A stretch of 18,250 nt of DNA, from assembly GCA_003150515.1 (NCBI GenBank), contig QALW01000048.1:1-18250 (forward strand). The letters run 5' to 3'. Source of the stretch: Selenomonadales bacterium. GTDB lineage: Bacteria > Bacillota > Clostridia > Christensenellales > QALW01. Made by a program: the position numbers and the translations under genes. The notes under the pieces were generated by a model. That model was given only the letters and a program-made list of their open reading frames with translations, did not search any database and was not told the origin of the DNA. The stretch's first letter is position 1; each line of letters starts with the position of its first letter. Shown here piece by piece: positions 1-7,457 of the stretch.

Positions 1-1614
1 GGAGCGCTGCAAAGCAATTCCATTGTGGATATAGCGCATACTCTCTGCGAATTTAACGTCACATCCCTGACTAAACAATGGCTCAAGAATCTGCTTAGCG
101 AGGGCGGAAAATCATATAACTACGGCTTTATAATAAAGGCGGCCCCGAGCACAAACGGTTATATGTGCCTGCGCGCGGCGGATGATCCTGCCGGAAACTA
201 TCCTTGTTTTGAAATAACCTATAATGAGGATACTTCTATTGCATACGGAACGTTTTATATAAGGAATAAGCAAAGCGGACAGTATTTGGACGTATATAAT
301 CTGGGCACAGCCTCGGGCACCAGTATAATACAATTCCCCTTTAACGGCGGGGACAATCAAATGTGGCAGATTACTCATCAAAATAACGGCCTTTATACAA
401 TTCGTCCCAAACATGCCCCCAGTATGTATCTGCAGGTGAGCGGCGGAACCAACGTGGATAACAGCCGGGTTATTCAAGGCTCCTATAATTCCCAATATCC
501 TTATTATAATTGGTGGCGCATTATAAAAAATGCTAACGGCACCTATCGCTTAATTCCATATATTTCCACAATTCTTGCCCTGGATAATAACGCATCCAGC
601 GCTAACGGCGCCAATATTCTTATAGGGGACTATTACGGATACGCTTATCAGCAGTGGGAGCTCCAAGAAGTACCAACCGGAATGGAAATAGTAACTGATA
701 GTATAACTGTTGGGCAAAGTGTACAATTAAGCGCAAATGTTTTCCCGGCATCAGCCTATCAGGAATTAACTTGGAGCATACCTGCGGGGCAGGCGAATAT
801 GGCTACAATAACGCCTGATGGAAGATTGATGGCGACGGCAAGGGGGAGCGTTATAGTCCAGGCTCGAACTATTAATGGTATAGTGGCAACTAAGAATATA
901 TATATAGGGCCTGTTATTGACCAGCCGGCCAATAAGCCGTTTGCTGCGGGATATGGTTATAAAAATATGCCGGCCAATGCCGGGGAAGAGTGGTATAACG
1001 ATCTTTTAGCGACATATGATATTAAATATAGACATGAGATAATATTTAAGTTTAATTATGAAGAATTCTATCAGGCTATACAGGATATGGAAAGTCTATA
1101 TGATACATATACAGGTAATGGGCTGGATGATGAATATTGGCAAAACTTTGCCGAAATGGCGGCAACAGTCGCGGACTATGTTATAAGCGCAATACCCATA
1201 ATAGGGGATATATATTCTTTTGTAAGTTTTAGCGCTGAAATGTTAAATATTGGCACAACGGATATGGAGTTTATTGAAGATATTTTGAAATGTATGAAAG
1301 ATTATGCGGGATATGAAATAAATAATAATAATGTATCACAGAAAGACAAGAATTTTGAAATAAGATTGCTGTTTGACGTTACGGGCGATAAGCAGATATA
1401 TCTTTCAAGAAGTCCCAAGACAGATAATGATGGCGAGTATGAAATTCCCTATATACCCATGGCAACCATGGGGCAGAATCAGATAGAAGTATACAATTGC
1501 TTATTAAATGTTTTTTCTAACAGGGCTGGCCGTATTACCGCTTATAAGACGGCTCCCGGAGTTAATTATGCTTATCTGGGCTGGTCTGATTTAGCGGATG
1601 CTTTAAGTAATTAA
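1..1614 (+). CDS. Secreted multidomain protein (DNRLRE, ricin-B lectin, BIG2, unknown C-terminus), 5' partial
   Basis: The reading frame is open from base 1, so the N-terminus and any signal peptide lie outside the window. About 537 residues are visible. Bases 1-230 encode the end of a DNRLRE-type domain: an FNVTSLTKQWL segment, then a YGFIIKAA strand and a final CFEITY strand. Bases 244-672 read as a ricin-B type beta-trefoil, with repeated YLDV/YLQV strands and the QMWQI, NWWRI and QQWEL repeats that mark the three lobes. Bases 679-915 resemble a BIG2 Ig-like domain (SITVGQSVQLSANVFPASA, then ATITPDGRLMA). The last ~230 residues are not recognised. They contain a hydrophobic stretch (about 1162-1236, core SAIPIIGDIYSF) similar in character to the pre-toxin segments of polymorphic toxins. 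The lectin and Ig modules imply a secreted or cell-surface protein that binds glycans. A toxin role is inference from layout and the small membrane-protein genes downstream. I see no HExxH or other clear catalytic motif. Confidence 0.8.
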   Translation, partial: GALQSNSIVDIAHTLCEFNVTSLTKQWLKNLLSEGGKSYNYGFIIKAAPSTNGYMCLRAADDPAGNYPCFEITYNEDTSIAYGTFYIRNKQSGQYLDVYNLGTASGTSIIQFPFNGGDNQMWQITHQNNGLYTIRPKHAPSMYLQVSGGTNVDNSRVIQGSYNSQYPYYNWWRIIKNANGTYRLIPYISTILALDNNASSANGANILIGDYYGYAYQQWELQEVPTGMEIVTDSITVGQSVQLSANVFPASAYQELTWSIPAGQANMATITPDGRLMATARGSVIVQARTINGIVATKNIYIGPVIDQPANKPFAAGYGYKNMPANAGEEWYNDLLATYDIKYRHEIIFKFNYEEFYQAIQDMESLYDTYTGNGLDDEYWQNFAEMAATVADYVISAIPIIGDIYSFVSFSAEMLNIGTTDMEFIEDILKCMKDYAGYEINNNNVSQKDKNFEIRLLFDVTGDKQIYLSRSPKTDNDGEYEIPYIPMATMGQNQIEVYNCLLNVFSNRAGRITAYKTAPGVNYAYLGWSDLADALSN

Positions 1615-1634
1615 GCTAATAAGGGGGAGGCCAT

Positions 1635-2288
1635 ATGTATAAGCAGGATGAAACAGCCGGCATAAAAGAAGAAGCGGTTAAGCAAAGAAAAAAGCTGGGA
1701 CCCGAAAAAATAATAGCTATTATAGGTGCAGCAGTATTGTTGGCAAAAGCATTGTTATGTTCCTTTTTTCTATTGTACGAGGCCTATATACTTTATGTGG
1801 AAAGCTATGATTTTTATCCGCGGAATATGAATTGGGGGATGAGCGTGCAGGAGGTTCTGGAGCGGGAGGATGTGGGATTTAATCTGCTGGAACGCGATTG
1901 GGGGATACTGCTGGAATCTAAAGAGGACGTGGAGTTTTGCGGATATGACGCCAAGCTGGTTTATGCTTTTGTAGACGATAAGCTAATGAGCGGATTGCTC
2001 TATATTTATAACGACAGCATTGCAGAGAAAAGGCAGACGGAGGATAGTATTGCAAAGTATATGTGGTGGCATAATTACGATATCATTGAGGATGAGGGCG
2101 GTCCATATCATGATATGTCATATTATGATGTCGAAGAAACGAGAAAGGGGTTCCGTGGAAATTCCAAATTTAGTTATGTTGAAAAGCCCGATCCTTTCTG
2201 GAAAGAAAACGTAACCATAGTTTTTTATGAATGCAATTATTGGGACGTTTTTTGGGATAATTTTATACCATCAATGTCGTGTGAATAA
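1635..2288 (+). CDS. Single-pass membrane protein, paralogue A of a duplicated family (candidate immunity protein)
   Basis: 217 residues, ATG start behind a strong GGGGGAGG site, 20 bp after the upstream multidomain gene and so probably cotranscribed with it. Residues 1-27 are charged and cytoplasmic-looking. Residues ~28-55 form one membrane segment. The remainder is an acidic, aromatic-rich extracytoplasmic domain that opens with NWGMSVQEVLERE. A start of the type W-G-M-S-x-x-E-V is seen in many small Bacillota envelope proteins with a BLIP/SmpA-like fold; that link is from memory and unproven. The protein is closely related to the product of 3222-3827: the N-terminus and the NWGMS block are nearly identical even at DNA level, while the C-terminal third and the membrane segment differ (about 11 residues longer here). 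Immunity or accessory function for the upstream protein is inferred from position only. Confidence 0.8.
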   Translation: MYKQDETAGIKEEAVKQRKKLGPEKIIAIIGAAVLLAKALLCSFFLLYEAYILYVESYDFYPRNMNWGMSVQEVLEREDVGFNLLERDWGILLESKEDVEFCGYDAKLVYAFVDDKLMSGLLYIYNDSIAEKRQTEDSIAKYMWWHNYDIIEDEGGPYHDMSYYDVEETRKGFRGNSKFSYVEKPDPFWKENVTIVFYECNYWDVFWDNFIPSMSCE

Positions 2289-2341
2289 ACAAAACTGTAG
2301 GAGCAGGAAAATAATTAAGCAGACGCAAGCCGGGGTCATTT

Positions 2342-2851
2342 ATGAGTGAGCAAAAAAGATACAATTTTTGGAAATGGATAATAATAACGGCGCTTGCACT
2401 AATAGTTTTTTTCGCCGGGTGGCTTGCAGGTGATTTTTATGATTTTATTAAGGGCGATATCAGCGCTGATTTTGAATATATAGAGGATTTTGAAAATGGC
2501 CTGCGAGATGAATTAAAAGAGGATGGCATAAATTTGCCCGCAACAGCAGAATGTATTATGGGTTATAAAAGCGTGAATACAATAGAACCTTATTTCTGCG
2601 TAATGTTTACTGTAAGCGAAGAGGATTTTGACAGCGTGCTTAGCCATATGTGGGAGGAAGTTCTAGAGGACAATTCAGAGAATTTAGATGTATTAGCCGA
2701 TTGGTTCGGGCAATGTTCATATAATGATATTATGTCTAATAATCAATGGATTTTTATCGGAGCAATGGACAATTATTCTTTAAATAGAAGGATATTTTAT
2801 TCTGAGCCTATTGATGGCAAGCGAGCGCTGGCGCTTGTAACAACCGGCTGA
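2342..2851 (+). CDS. Small single-pass membrane protein, unknown function
   Basis: 169 residues. An N-terminal cytoplasmic stub of about 12 residues (ending FWKW) is followed by a clear membrane helix (about residues 13-31, IIITALALIVFFAGWLAG) and a ~135-residue acidic domain predicted to sit outside the membrane. The ribosome binding site is weak (a CCGGGG stretch about 6-11 bases upstream), so expression may depend on the upstream gene; the gap to it is 53 bp. I do not recognise a family. Its architecture (short N-terminus, one helix, acidic alpha/beta-looking domain) matches that of its neighbours on both sides, and it lies between the two duplicated paralogues. This suggests membership of the same functional array, possibly as an immunity-type protein. 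Confidence 0.7.
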   Translation: MSEQKRYNFWKWIIITALALIVFFAGWLAGDFYDFIKGDISADFEYIEDFENGLRDELKEDGINLPATAECIMGYKSVNTIEPYFCVMFTVSEEDFDSVLSHMWEEVLEDNSENLDVLADWFGQCSYNDIMSNNQWIFIGAMDNYSLNRRIFYSEPIDGKRALALVTTG

Positions 2852-2866
2852 ATTGGAGAAAGAATT

Positions 2867-3229
2867 ATGTCCGTAAGTACAGACCGAGTGATAAAGTGGG
2901 TATGAATAGTTGCGTTAATAGTACTTATAATATACATTTTTCTTCTTGTGTTCAGCGTTTTGGTATTTAAGGGGTTGCGTGATGATAAATATTATAAACA
3001 GATAGATTATGCTCAAGAGGAGATTGGTATAGCTGCGGATGAATTGGGCGTGCAGGATGATATAATTAAACCGAGAAGTTTGTTAGTAGCTTTTATGGAC
3101 GATTATCATCCAATAAAACTGCTTTTTTCAGTCAAAGAGGGCAGAGAGGGCGAATTTGAAGCATATACTGATACTTATTACGAGCAGGTAAAGGCTAGCG
3201 AAGCAGTTGAAGGGGAATGTTATGCATAA
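2867..3229 (+). pseudogene. Small membrane protein gene interrupted by an in-frame TGA
   Basis: An ATG at 2867 with a good GGAG site at 2855-2858 opens a frame that reads MSVSTDRVIKWV and then meets TGA at 2903-2905. The same frame continues without another stop to TAA at 3227-3229. If the TGA were TGG (Trp), the product would be a ~120-residue protein with a perfect membrane helix (IVALIVLIIYIFLLVFSVLV) directly after the stop position, followed by an acidic domain. This matches the architecture of the neighbouring genes. The stop therefore looks like a single-base nonsense mutation inside the membrane segment. A GTG at 2948 could restart translation but would lack most of the helix and has no clear ribosome binding site. 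The 3' end overlaps the next gene by 8 bases, consistent with former translational coupling. Confidence 0.65.
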
Positions 3230-3827
3230 ACATGATGAAACAGCCGGCGTAAAAGAAGAAGCGGTTAAGCAAAGAAGAAGGCTGAGTCCTCGAAAGATAA
3301 TAGCTATTATAGCCGCGGCGGTATTATTGGGAGGAGTGCTGATATGGATATTTTGGCGGTATGATTTTTATCCGCGCAATATGAATTGGGGAATGAGCGT
3401 GCAGGAGGTTCTGGAGCGGGAGGATGTGGAATTTAATCTGCTGGAACGCGATTGGGGGATACTGCTTGAGTCAAAAGAGTATGTAGATTTTTATGGATAT
3501 GAGGCCAAACTGATTTATGCTTTTGTAGACGATAAGCTAATGAGCGGATATTTTTATATTTATAATGACAGTATTGAAGAAAAAGAGCAAACAGAGGAAT
3601 ATATAACAAAACGTCTGAGGCTGCATCATCACAATAAAATAGACGCTCTTTTTGGCCCTTATCCCGTTCGTATATATGATAGATCCAGAGAAACGCACAT
3701 GGGGGTTGGATGGGGCGAGCTTAGCCATGTTGAAAGACATGACTCTTTTTGGAAAGAAAACGTTTCTGTGGTCTATTTTGAATCAGATGATTGGGAATTA
3801 TGGGTTATGCGCAATTATCCATTATAG
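3222..3827 (+). CDS. Single-pass membrane protein, paralogue B of the duplicated family
   Basis: 201 residues from ATG 3222, chosen because the product then aligns end to end with paralogue A (MHKHDETAGVKEE against MYKQDETAGIKEE) and because an AAGGGG site lies just upstream. A TTG at 3207 would add five residues but is less well supported. Charged N-terminus, one membrane segment (~residues 27-45), then the extracytoplasmic domain with the same NWGMSVQEVLERED block as the gene at 1635. From about residue 125 on, the two paralogues diverge strongly, including a GPYPVRIYDRS loop here against GPYHDMSYYDVEE there, before both return to a FWKENV motif. It overlaps the broken upstream gene by 8 bases. 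Function unknown; a candidate immunity or accessory protein by context. Confidence 0.8.
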   Translation: MHKHDETAGVKEEAVKQRRRLSPRKIIAIIAAAVLLGGVLIWIFWRYDFYPRNMNWGMSVQEVLEREDVEFNLLERDWGILLESKEYVDFYGYEAKLIYAFVDDKLMSGYFYIYNDSIEEKEQTEEYITKRLRLHHHNKIDALFGPYPVRIYDRSRETHMGVGWGELSHVERHDSFWKENVSVVYFESDDWELWVMRNYPL

Positions 3828-3951
3828 ATAGACGCGTTATATTTTACAGTATTAGATTATAATTTTTGGCGAGCAGAAAGCAAATCAGTACACTAGTGGC
3901 GGTGATGAGATACAGGGGCGGTTATAAGCGATGTAAGTTAGGAAAGAAAAT

Positions 3952-4149
3952 TTGCCTGAAATTGGCATAGAAGCGTATGAATCCAGTCAGGGAGAAGTGC
4001 TTTATTTATGGTGGAATGCGAATTGTAACGGCGAGCCCCTTTTTATGCATGTCTCAGAAAAAGGGACGTTCGGAGAGAATAACTCCGGAACAGGCGGAGG
4101 GAAGGGAATATCCCCTCCAAGATTATTAATTAGAACATGTTTTGATTGA
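3952..4149 (+). CDS. Doubtful small ORF or gene remnant
   Basis: 65 codons from a TTG start preceded by AGGAAAG. The inferred product (core EVLYLWWNANCNGEPLF) has a protein-like mix of residues, but it has no membrane segment and no family I recognise. The same frame has an ATG at 3931 followed at once by TAA, and another TAA at 3925, so the 5' part of a longer gene may have decayed. The 3' end runs into the foldback element. It may be a remnant of another member of the upstream array, or chance. Confidence 0.22.
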   Translation: MPEIGIEAYESSQGEVLYLWWNANCNGEPLFMHVSEKGTFGENNSGTGGGKGISPPRLLIRTCFD

Positions 4150-4290
4150 TAGACAATCCAATCAAGGCGGAATGCGATTTATGAGCATATGCGGCGTGCG
4201 CGCGGAGAAAGGCAGGGATTATTGCCAGCTGCGCGCGGCAAAGCGGACGCGCCGTTTTTGCAAAAACGTATTTCCTGATTGTATTGTCTA
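4142..4290. repeat. Foldback element with nested inverted repeats
   Basis: A 15-base arm at 4150-4164 (TAGACAATCCAATCA) is matched at 14 of 15 positions by its reverse complement at 4276-4290. The left arm can also pair locally, TTGATTG (4142-4148) with CAATCAA (4159-4165). The enclosed ~110 bp is GC-rich: it has a CGGCG/CGCCG pair (about 4192 and 4248) around two GCGCGC tracts, a GGCA/TGCC mini-hairpin, and a perfect 16-base palindrome CGTTTTTGCAAAAACG near 4252-4267. The CGCCGTTTTT stretch could act as a terminator for the accessory operon on the plus strand. A degenerate miniature mobile element is an equally good reading. Confidence 0.45.
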
Positions 4291-4361
4291 TTAATTTTGC
4301 GGCTGAAGAGAAGAATTATGCGCTCTGGAGGGCTTTTAGTTATAATATAGGCAAATATTCA

Positions 4362-4390
4362 TTGTTAAGCCGCGGGTTTTCTGTTATAAT
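4362..4390 (+). promoter_or_regulatory. Sigma-A type promoter of rhaB-mrnC-rlmB
   Basis: A -35 of TTGTTA (4362-4367), a 17-bp spacer and a perfect -10 TATAAT (4385-4390) lie 57 bp before the rhaB start. This is the best promoter before the three overlapping genes rhaB, mrnC and rlmB, and I see no other one inside them. Confidence 0.65.
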
Positions 4391-4447
4391 AAAACAAAAT
4401 AAAGGCTGCTGACGCCTCTTTAAAAGGATGAAACGGAGGAAGAAAAT

Positions 4448-5926
4448 ATGTCTGACGCTAAAAATTATCTTGCGTTTGATTTCGGCGCGTCCAGCGGGCG
4501 CGCTATTTTGGGAAAACTTAATAATGGCAGGCTGGAATTGGAGGAAATCCATCGTTTCAGCAATGATCCGGTGGAAATTAACGGGCATTATTATTGGGAT
4601 ACTTTCAGGCTCTTTTATGAAATAAAGCAGGGGCTTATAAAATACGCGCAGGGAGATTACGGCGTTCTGGACGGCATAGGCATAGACGCCTGGGGCGTTG
4701 ATTTCGGGCTGATCGGCCCTTCGGGAGAATTGCTGGGAGTGCCTTATCATTACAGGGACGCGCGCACCCAAGGCATGATGGAGGAAGCGGACAAGCTTAT
4801 GGGGCGCCGGAAAATTTTCGACGAGAGCGGCATTTCTCATGAGTTTTTTAATACGATTAATCAGCTTCTGGCTATGGTAAAGCAAAATTCGCCCGCGTTA
4901 AAATATGCCGAGCATCTGCTTTTTATTCCGGATCTTTTTGATTATTTCCTGACTGGGGAAATAGGAACGGAATTCTGCGAAGCGACCACCAGTCAATTAT
5001 TAAATCCCAATACGCGCACCTGGTCGGAGGAAATTTTAAAGGCTCTGGATATTCCGCGCGGGATATTCAGCGATATACAGTATCCCGGCACGCTGCGCGG
5101 CAGGCTGCTGCCCGCTATTCAGCAGGAGACAGGCCTGGGGGATGTGCCCGTATACGCCGTAGCTTCTCATGATACCAATTCGGCCTCGGCCGCCGTTCCG
5201 GCTGAGGGAGATTCCTGGGCGTTTTTATCCAGCGGCACATGGTCCCTTCTGGGAATAGAAGTGGATAAGCCTGTGGTTAACGATACCACCTACAATTATA
5301 ATTACACCAACGAAGGCGCAGTGGGGGGCAAATACAATCTGCTCAAAAATATTATGGGCATGTGGATTATCCAGCAGCTCCGTGCCGATTGGGAGCGCAG
5401 GGGAGAAAAATATTCCTTCGGTGAAATGGTCAAGCTGGCTGAAGGCGCTCAGCCCTTTAAGGCTTTTATCAATCCGGACGATTCTTTATTTGTTCCGCCT
5501 GTGGATATGGATAAAAGGATTATGGAATACTGCAAGCGCACCAATCAGGAGATTCCTCAGAGCAAAGGGGAAATTCTGCGCTGCGCTTATGAATCTCTGG
5601 CGCTTAAATACCGTCAGGCCATAGAGGGGCTGGAGGAAATCACGGGAAGAAGAATAGAGACGCTGCATATTGTGGGCGGCGGCTGCCAGAACGCAATGCT
5701 CAATCAGATGACGGCCAATTCCATTGGGCGGCGGGTTGTTGCCGGGCCCGTGGAGGGCACTGCTATAGGCAATTTGCTCGTGCAGGCCATGGCTTCGGGG
5801 GAAGTAAAAGATATTCAGGAGCTGCGCGAGGTGGTTGCGGCGTCTTTCCCCAACGATTACTTTGAGCCGGAAAATAAAGAGGCCTGGGACGCGGCCTACG
5901 AGGAATATAAGAAGGTGACTGCTTGA
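4448..5926 (+). CDS. rhaB: Rhamnulokinase
   Basis: 492 residues, the usual length of RhaB, an FGGY-family sugar kinase that phosphorylates L-rhamnulose at O1 with ATP in cytoplasmic rhamnose breakdown. The N-terminal phosphate loop FDFGASSGRAILG (residues 10-22), the GIDAWGVDFGL strand (77-87), the catalytic-base region ASHDTNSA with Asp242, the SSGTWSLLG nucleotide-site motif (261-269) and the GGGCQNAM motif near residue 411 all fit RhaB rather than xylulokinase or glycerol kinase. The ATG follows a GGAGG site. No isomerase, aldolase or rhamnose regulator is adjacent. Instead the gene overlaps mrnC by four bases (TTGA), so it is translationally coupled to RNA-processing genes, where cysS stands in Bacillus subtilis. 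The kinase call is firm; the substrate within the family is slightly less so. Confidence 0.93.
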   Translation: MSDAKNYLAFDFGASSGRAILGKLNNGRLELEEIHRFSNDPVEINGHYYWDTFRLFYEIKQGLIKYAQGDYGVLDGIGIDAWGVDFGLIGPSGELLGVPYHYRDARTQGMMEEADKLMGRRKIFDESGISHEFFNTINQLLAMVKQNSPALKYAEHLLFIPDLFDYFLTGEIGTEFCEATTSQLLNPNTRTWSEEILKALDIPRGIFSDIQYPGTLRGRLLPAIQQETGLGDVPVYAVASHDTNSASAAVPAEGDSWAFLSSGTWSLLGIEVDKPVVNDTTYNYNYTNEGAVGGKYNLLKNIMGMWIIQQLRADWERRGEKYSFGEMVKLAEGAQPFKAFINPDDSLFVPPVDMDKRIMEYCKRTNQEIPQSKGEILRCAYESLALKYRQAIEGLEEITGRRIETLHIVGGGCQNAMLNQMTANSIGRRVVAGPVEGTAIGNLLVQAMASGEVKDIQELREVVAASFPNDYFEPENKEAWDAAYEEYKKVTA

Positions 5927-6396
5927 CTATACTTGACGTTTGCCTGAATAATCCCATGGACGAGCTGCAGGCGCGCCAGCTTAATCCAGTGAGCCTTGCC
6001 TTTGCGGGAGACAGCGTGTATGATTTATATGTGCGCGCCCGGCTGCTCAGGGATATGGGCTGCAATTCGCATAAGCTGCACTGCATGGCGGTAAGATATG
6101 TAAGCGCGCGCGGCCAGGCCGCTGGATTTGAACGAATAAAGGATATGCTCAGCGAGGATGAAATTTATATTTTCAAACGCGGGCGCAACGCCAATCCGGC
6201 CACCGTTCCTAAAAACGCCGATATAAGCGATTATAGAACGGCAACTGGATTGGAGGCTATGCTGGGCTATCTTTTTCTTACCGGCCAGACTGAGAGGGTG
6301 GGCCGGCTTATGCAGGTTATATTGGATAATAACGGGGAGCATTCCCTTAATTTAAGCGCCGGAGAGAGCTCAGGCTCGGGCGGATTGGAGAATTAA
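5923..6396 (+). CDS. mrnC: Mini-ribonuclease 3
   Basis: 157 residues from a TTG start that overlaps the rhaB stop, with AAGGTG eight bases upstream. An internal ATG at 5956 is the alternative start. Mini-III is an RNase III catalytic domain without the dsRNA-binding domain, acting in 23S rRNA maturation at double-stranded sites. The family signature is present: LNPVSLAFAGDSVYDLYVR, with the metal-binding acidic pair Asp30 and Asp34; a KRGRNAN basic loop; and the second acidic motif GLEAMLGYLFLTG. The last ~18 residues (Ser/Gly rich) extend beyond the usual end. The order mrnC-rlmB-sigH matches Bacillus and clostridial genomes, which strengthens the call. The rae1/yacP gene found between rlmB and sigH in Bacillus is absent. 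Confidence 0.92.
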   Translation: MTILDVCLNNPMDELQARQLNPVSLAFAGDSVYDLYVRARLLRDMGCNSHKLHCMAVRYVSARGQAAGFERIKDMLSEDEIYIFKRGRNANPATVPKNADISDYRTATGLEAMLGYLFLTGQTERVGRLMQVILDNNGEHSLNLSAGESSGSGGLEN

Positions 6397-7334
6397 TGAA
6401 AAACGGGAAATACGACAGGAAAAATAATGACTCAGCAAAGCGCTCGGGAGAAAGGAATTCCGGGCCGCGGGATGGGAAAAAGCGGTTTGAAAAGAAGAAT
6501 TATACGCATCATGACAATGCAAAGCGTCCGTCTGAAAGGAATTTCAGGCCCCGGGAGGAAAGGGTTGTTTTGAGCCCTGAGAACAGGCCGGGAGCGGAGG
6601 ATATGCATGAAAACATGCTGGAAGGGCGCAATCCCGTTAGAGAGGCTATACGCGCTGGGCGGGATATAGAACGCATACTGGTTAGCGAGGCCGCGCTTGA
6701 GGGCTCGGCCAGGGATATAATAAAGCTGGCCAGGGATAAGGGTATAGTAGTGCATACGGCGGACAAGTTTAAATTGGATCAGTTGTCCCAGACGGGCGTG
6801 CATCAGGGCATTATTGCTTTTGCCGCGGCTAAAAACTACTGCGAAATTGAGGACATACTCTCCTATGCGCGGCAGAAGGGGGAAGATCCCTTTATAGTGC
6901 TGCTGGACGGAATAACCGATCCGCAGAATTTAGGCTCCATTCTGCGCAGCGCCGAATGCGCGGGAGTGCATGGAGTAATTATTCCCAAACGCCGCGCTGT
7001 AGGGCTTACTCCTGTAGTGGCCAAGGCTTCGGCGGGGGCTGTGGAATATATGCGCGTGGCCAAGGTTAATAATATTCCGCAGACTATAGAGCGTCTTAAA
7101 AAAGAGGGAATTTGGGTATTCGGCGCGCATACTGAGGGAGAAAGCTATATTAAAACTAATTTTAAAGGGCCTCTGGCTATAGTTGTGGGGGCCGAGGGGG
7201 AAGGATTGAGCCAGCTTACAAAGAGCAGATGCGACAGGCTGGTGGCTCTTCCGCTTAAGGGCCGGATTGAATCTCTTAACGCCGCCGTCTCAGCCGCGGT
7301 TATAATTTATGAGGCTTTAAGGCAAAGAAGCTGA
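6396..7334 (+). CDS. rlmB: 23S rRNA (guanosine-2'-O)-methyltransferase, TrmH/SpoU family
   Basis: 312 residues; the ATG shares one base with the mrnC stop (TAATG) and has GGAG upstream. The C-terminal ~240 residues are a SPOUT (trefoil-knot) methyltransferase with an L30e-like substrate-binding domain starting at EGRNPVREAI. Motif 1 (DPQNLGSILRSAE, with the catalytic-type Arg), motif 2 (VVGAEGEGL) and motif 3 (LPLKGRIESLNAAVSAA) are complete. Members modify G2251 of 23S rRNA in Escherichia coli; some Bacillota members act on nearby or tRNA positions, so the exact target is inferred. The first ~70 residues are a basic, probably disordered extension that contains an imperfect duplication (AKRSGERNSGPR at 14-25 and AKRPSERNFRPR at 42-53), likely an RNA-binding tail. 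Confidence 0.92.
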   Translation: MKNGKYDRKNNDSAKRSGERNSGPRDGKKRFEKKNYTHHDNAKRPSERNFRPREERVVLSPENRPGAEDMHENMLEGRNPVREAIRAGRDIERILVSEAALEGSARDIIKLARDKGIVVHTADKFKLDQLSQTGVHQGIIAFAAAKNYCEIEDILSYARQKGEDPFIVLLDGITDPQNLGSILRSAECAGVHGVIIPKRRAVGLTPVVAKASAGAVEYMRVAKVNNIPQTIERLKKEGIWVFGAHTEGESYIKTNFKGPLAIVVGAEGEGLSQLTKSRCDRLVALPLKGRIESLNAAVSAAVIIYEALRQRS

Positions 7335-7457
7335 CGCTTGGTCTGAGCCGGGATTGCTCTTAATAAAAATCTGTGCATTTCCGCAAAACGCATTGTATTT
7401 TGATTATATTGCCCAAACATATAAATAAAGCTGACGCGGGAAAGGATTAAAAAGCAT

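Larger units (their letters stand above)
3828..4361. other. Long intergenic region between accessory and housekeeping genes
   Basis: About 530 bp without a confident gene. It holds one weak small ORF (3952-4149), possibly a gene remnant, and a foldback structure (4142-4290) with a GC-rich core, listed separately. Stops are frequent in all plus-strand frames between 3828 and 3950. The composition changes here from the AT-rich accessory genes to the more GC-balanced housekeeping block, so this gap marks the boundary between the two. Confidence 0.6.

Noticed and set aside
2903..2905. TGA read as tryptophan or selenocysteine
   Set aside because: TGA is a normal stop in other genes here, and no selenocysteine insertion hairpin is apparent just after it; a nonsense mutation is simpler.
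4340..4885. 181-codon minus-strand frame opposite the rhaB start
   Set aside because: It covers the rhaB promoter and coding start; no start site or family support.
7335..7457. Promoter or riboswitch before sigH
   Set aside because: TATATT-like sequences exist near 7400, but none has a fitting -35, and no stable structure was found.
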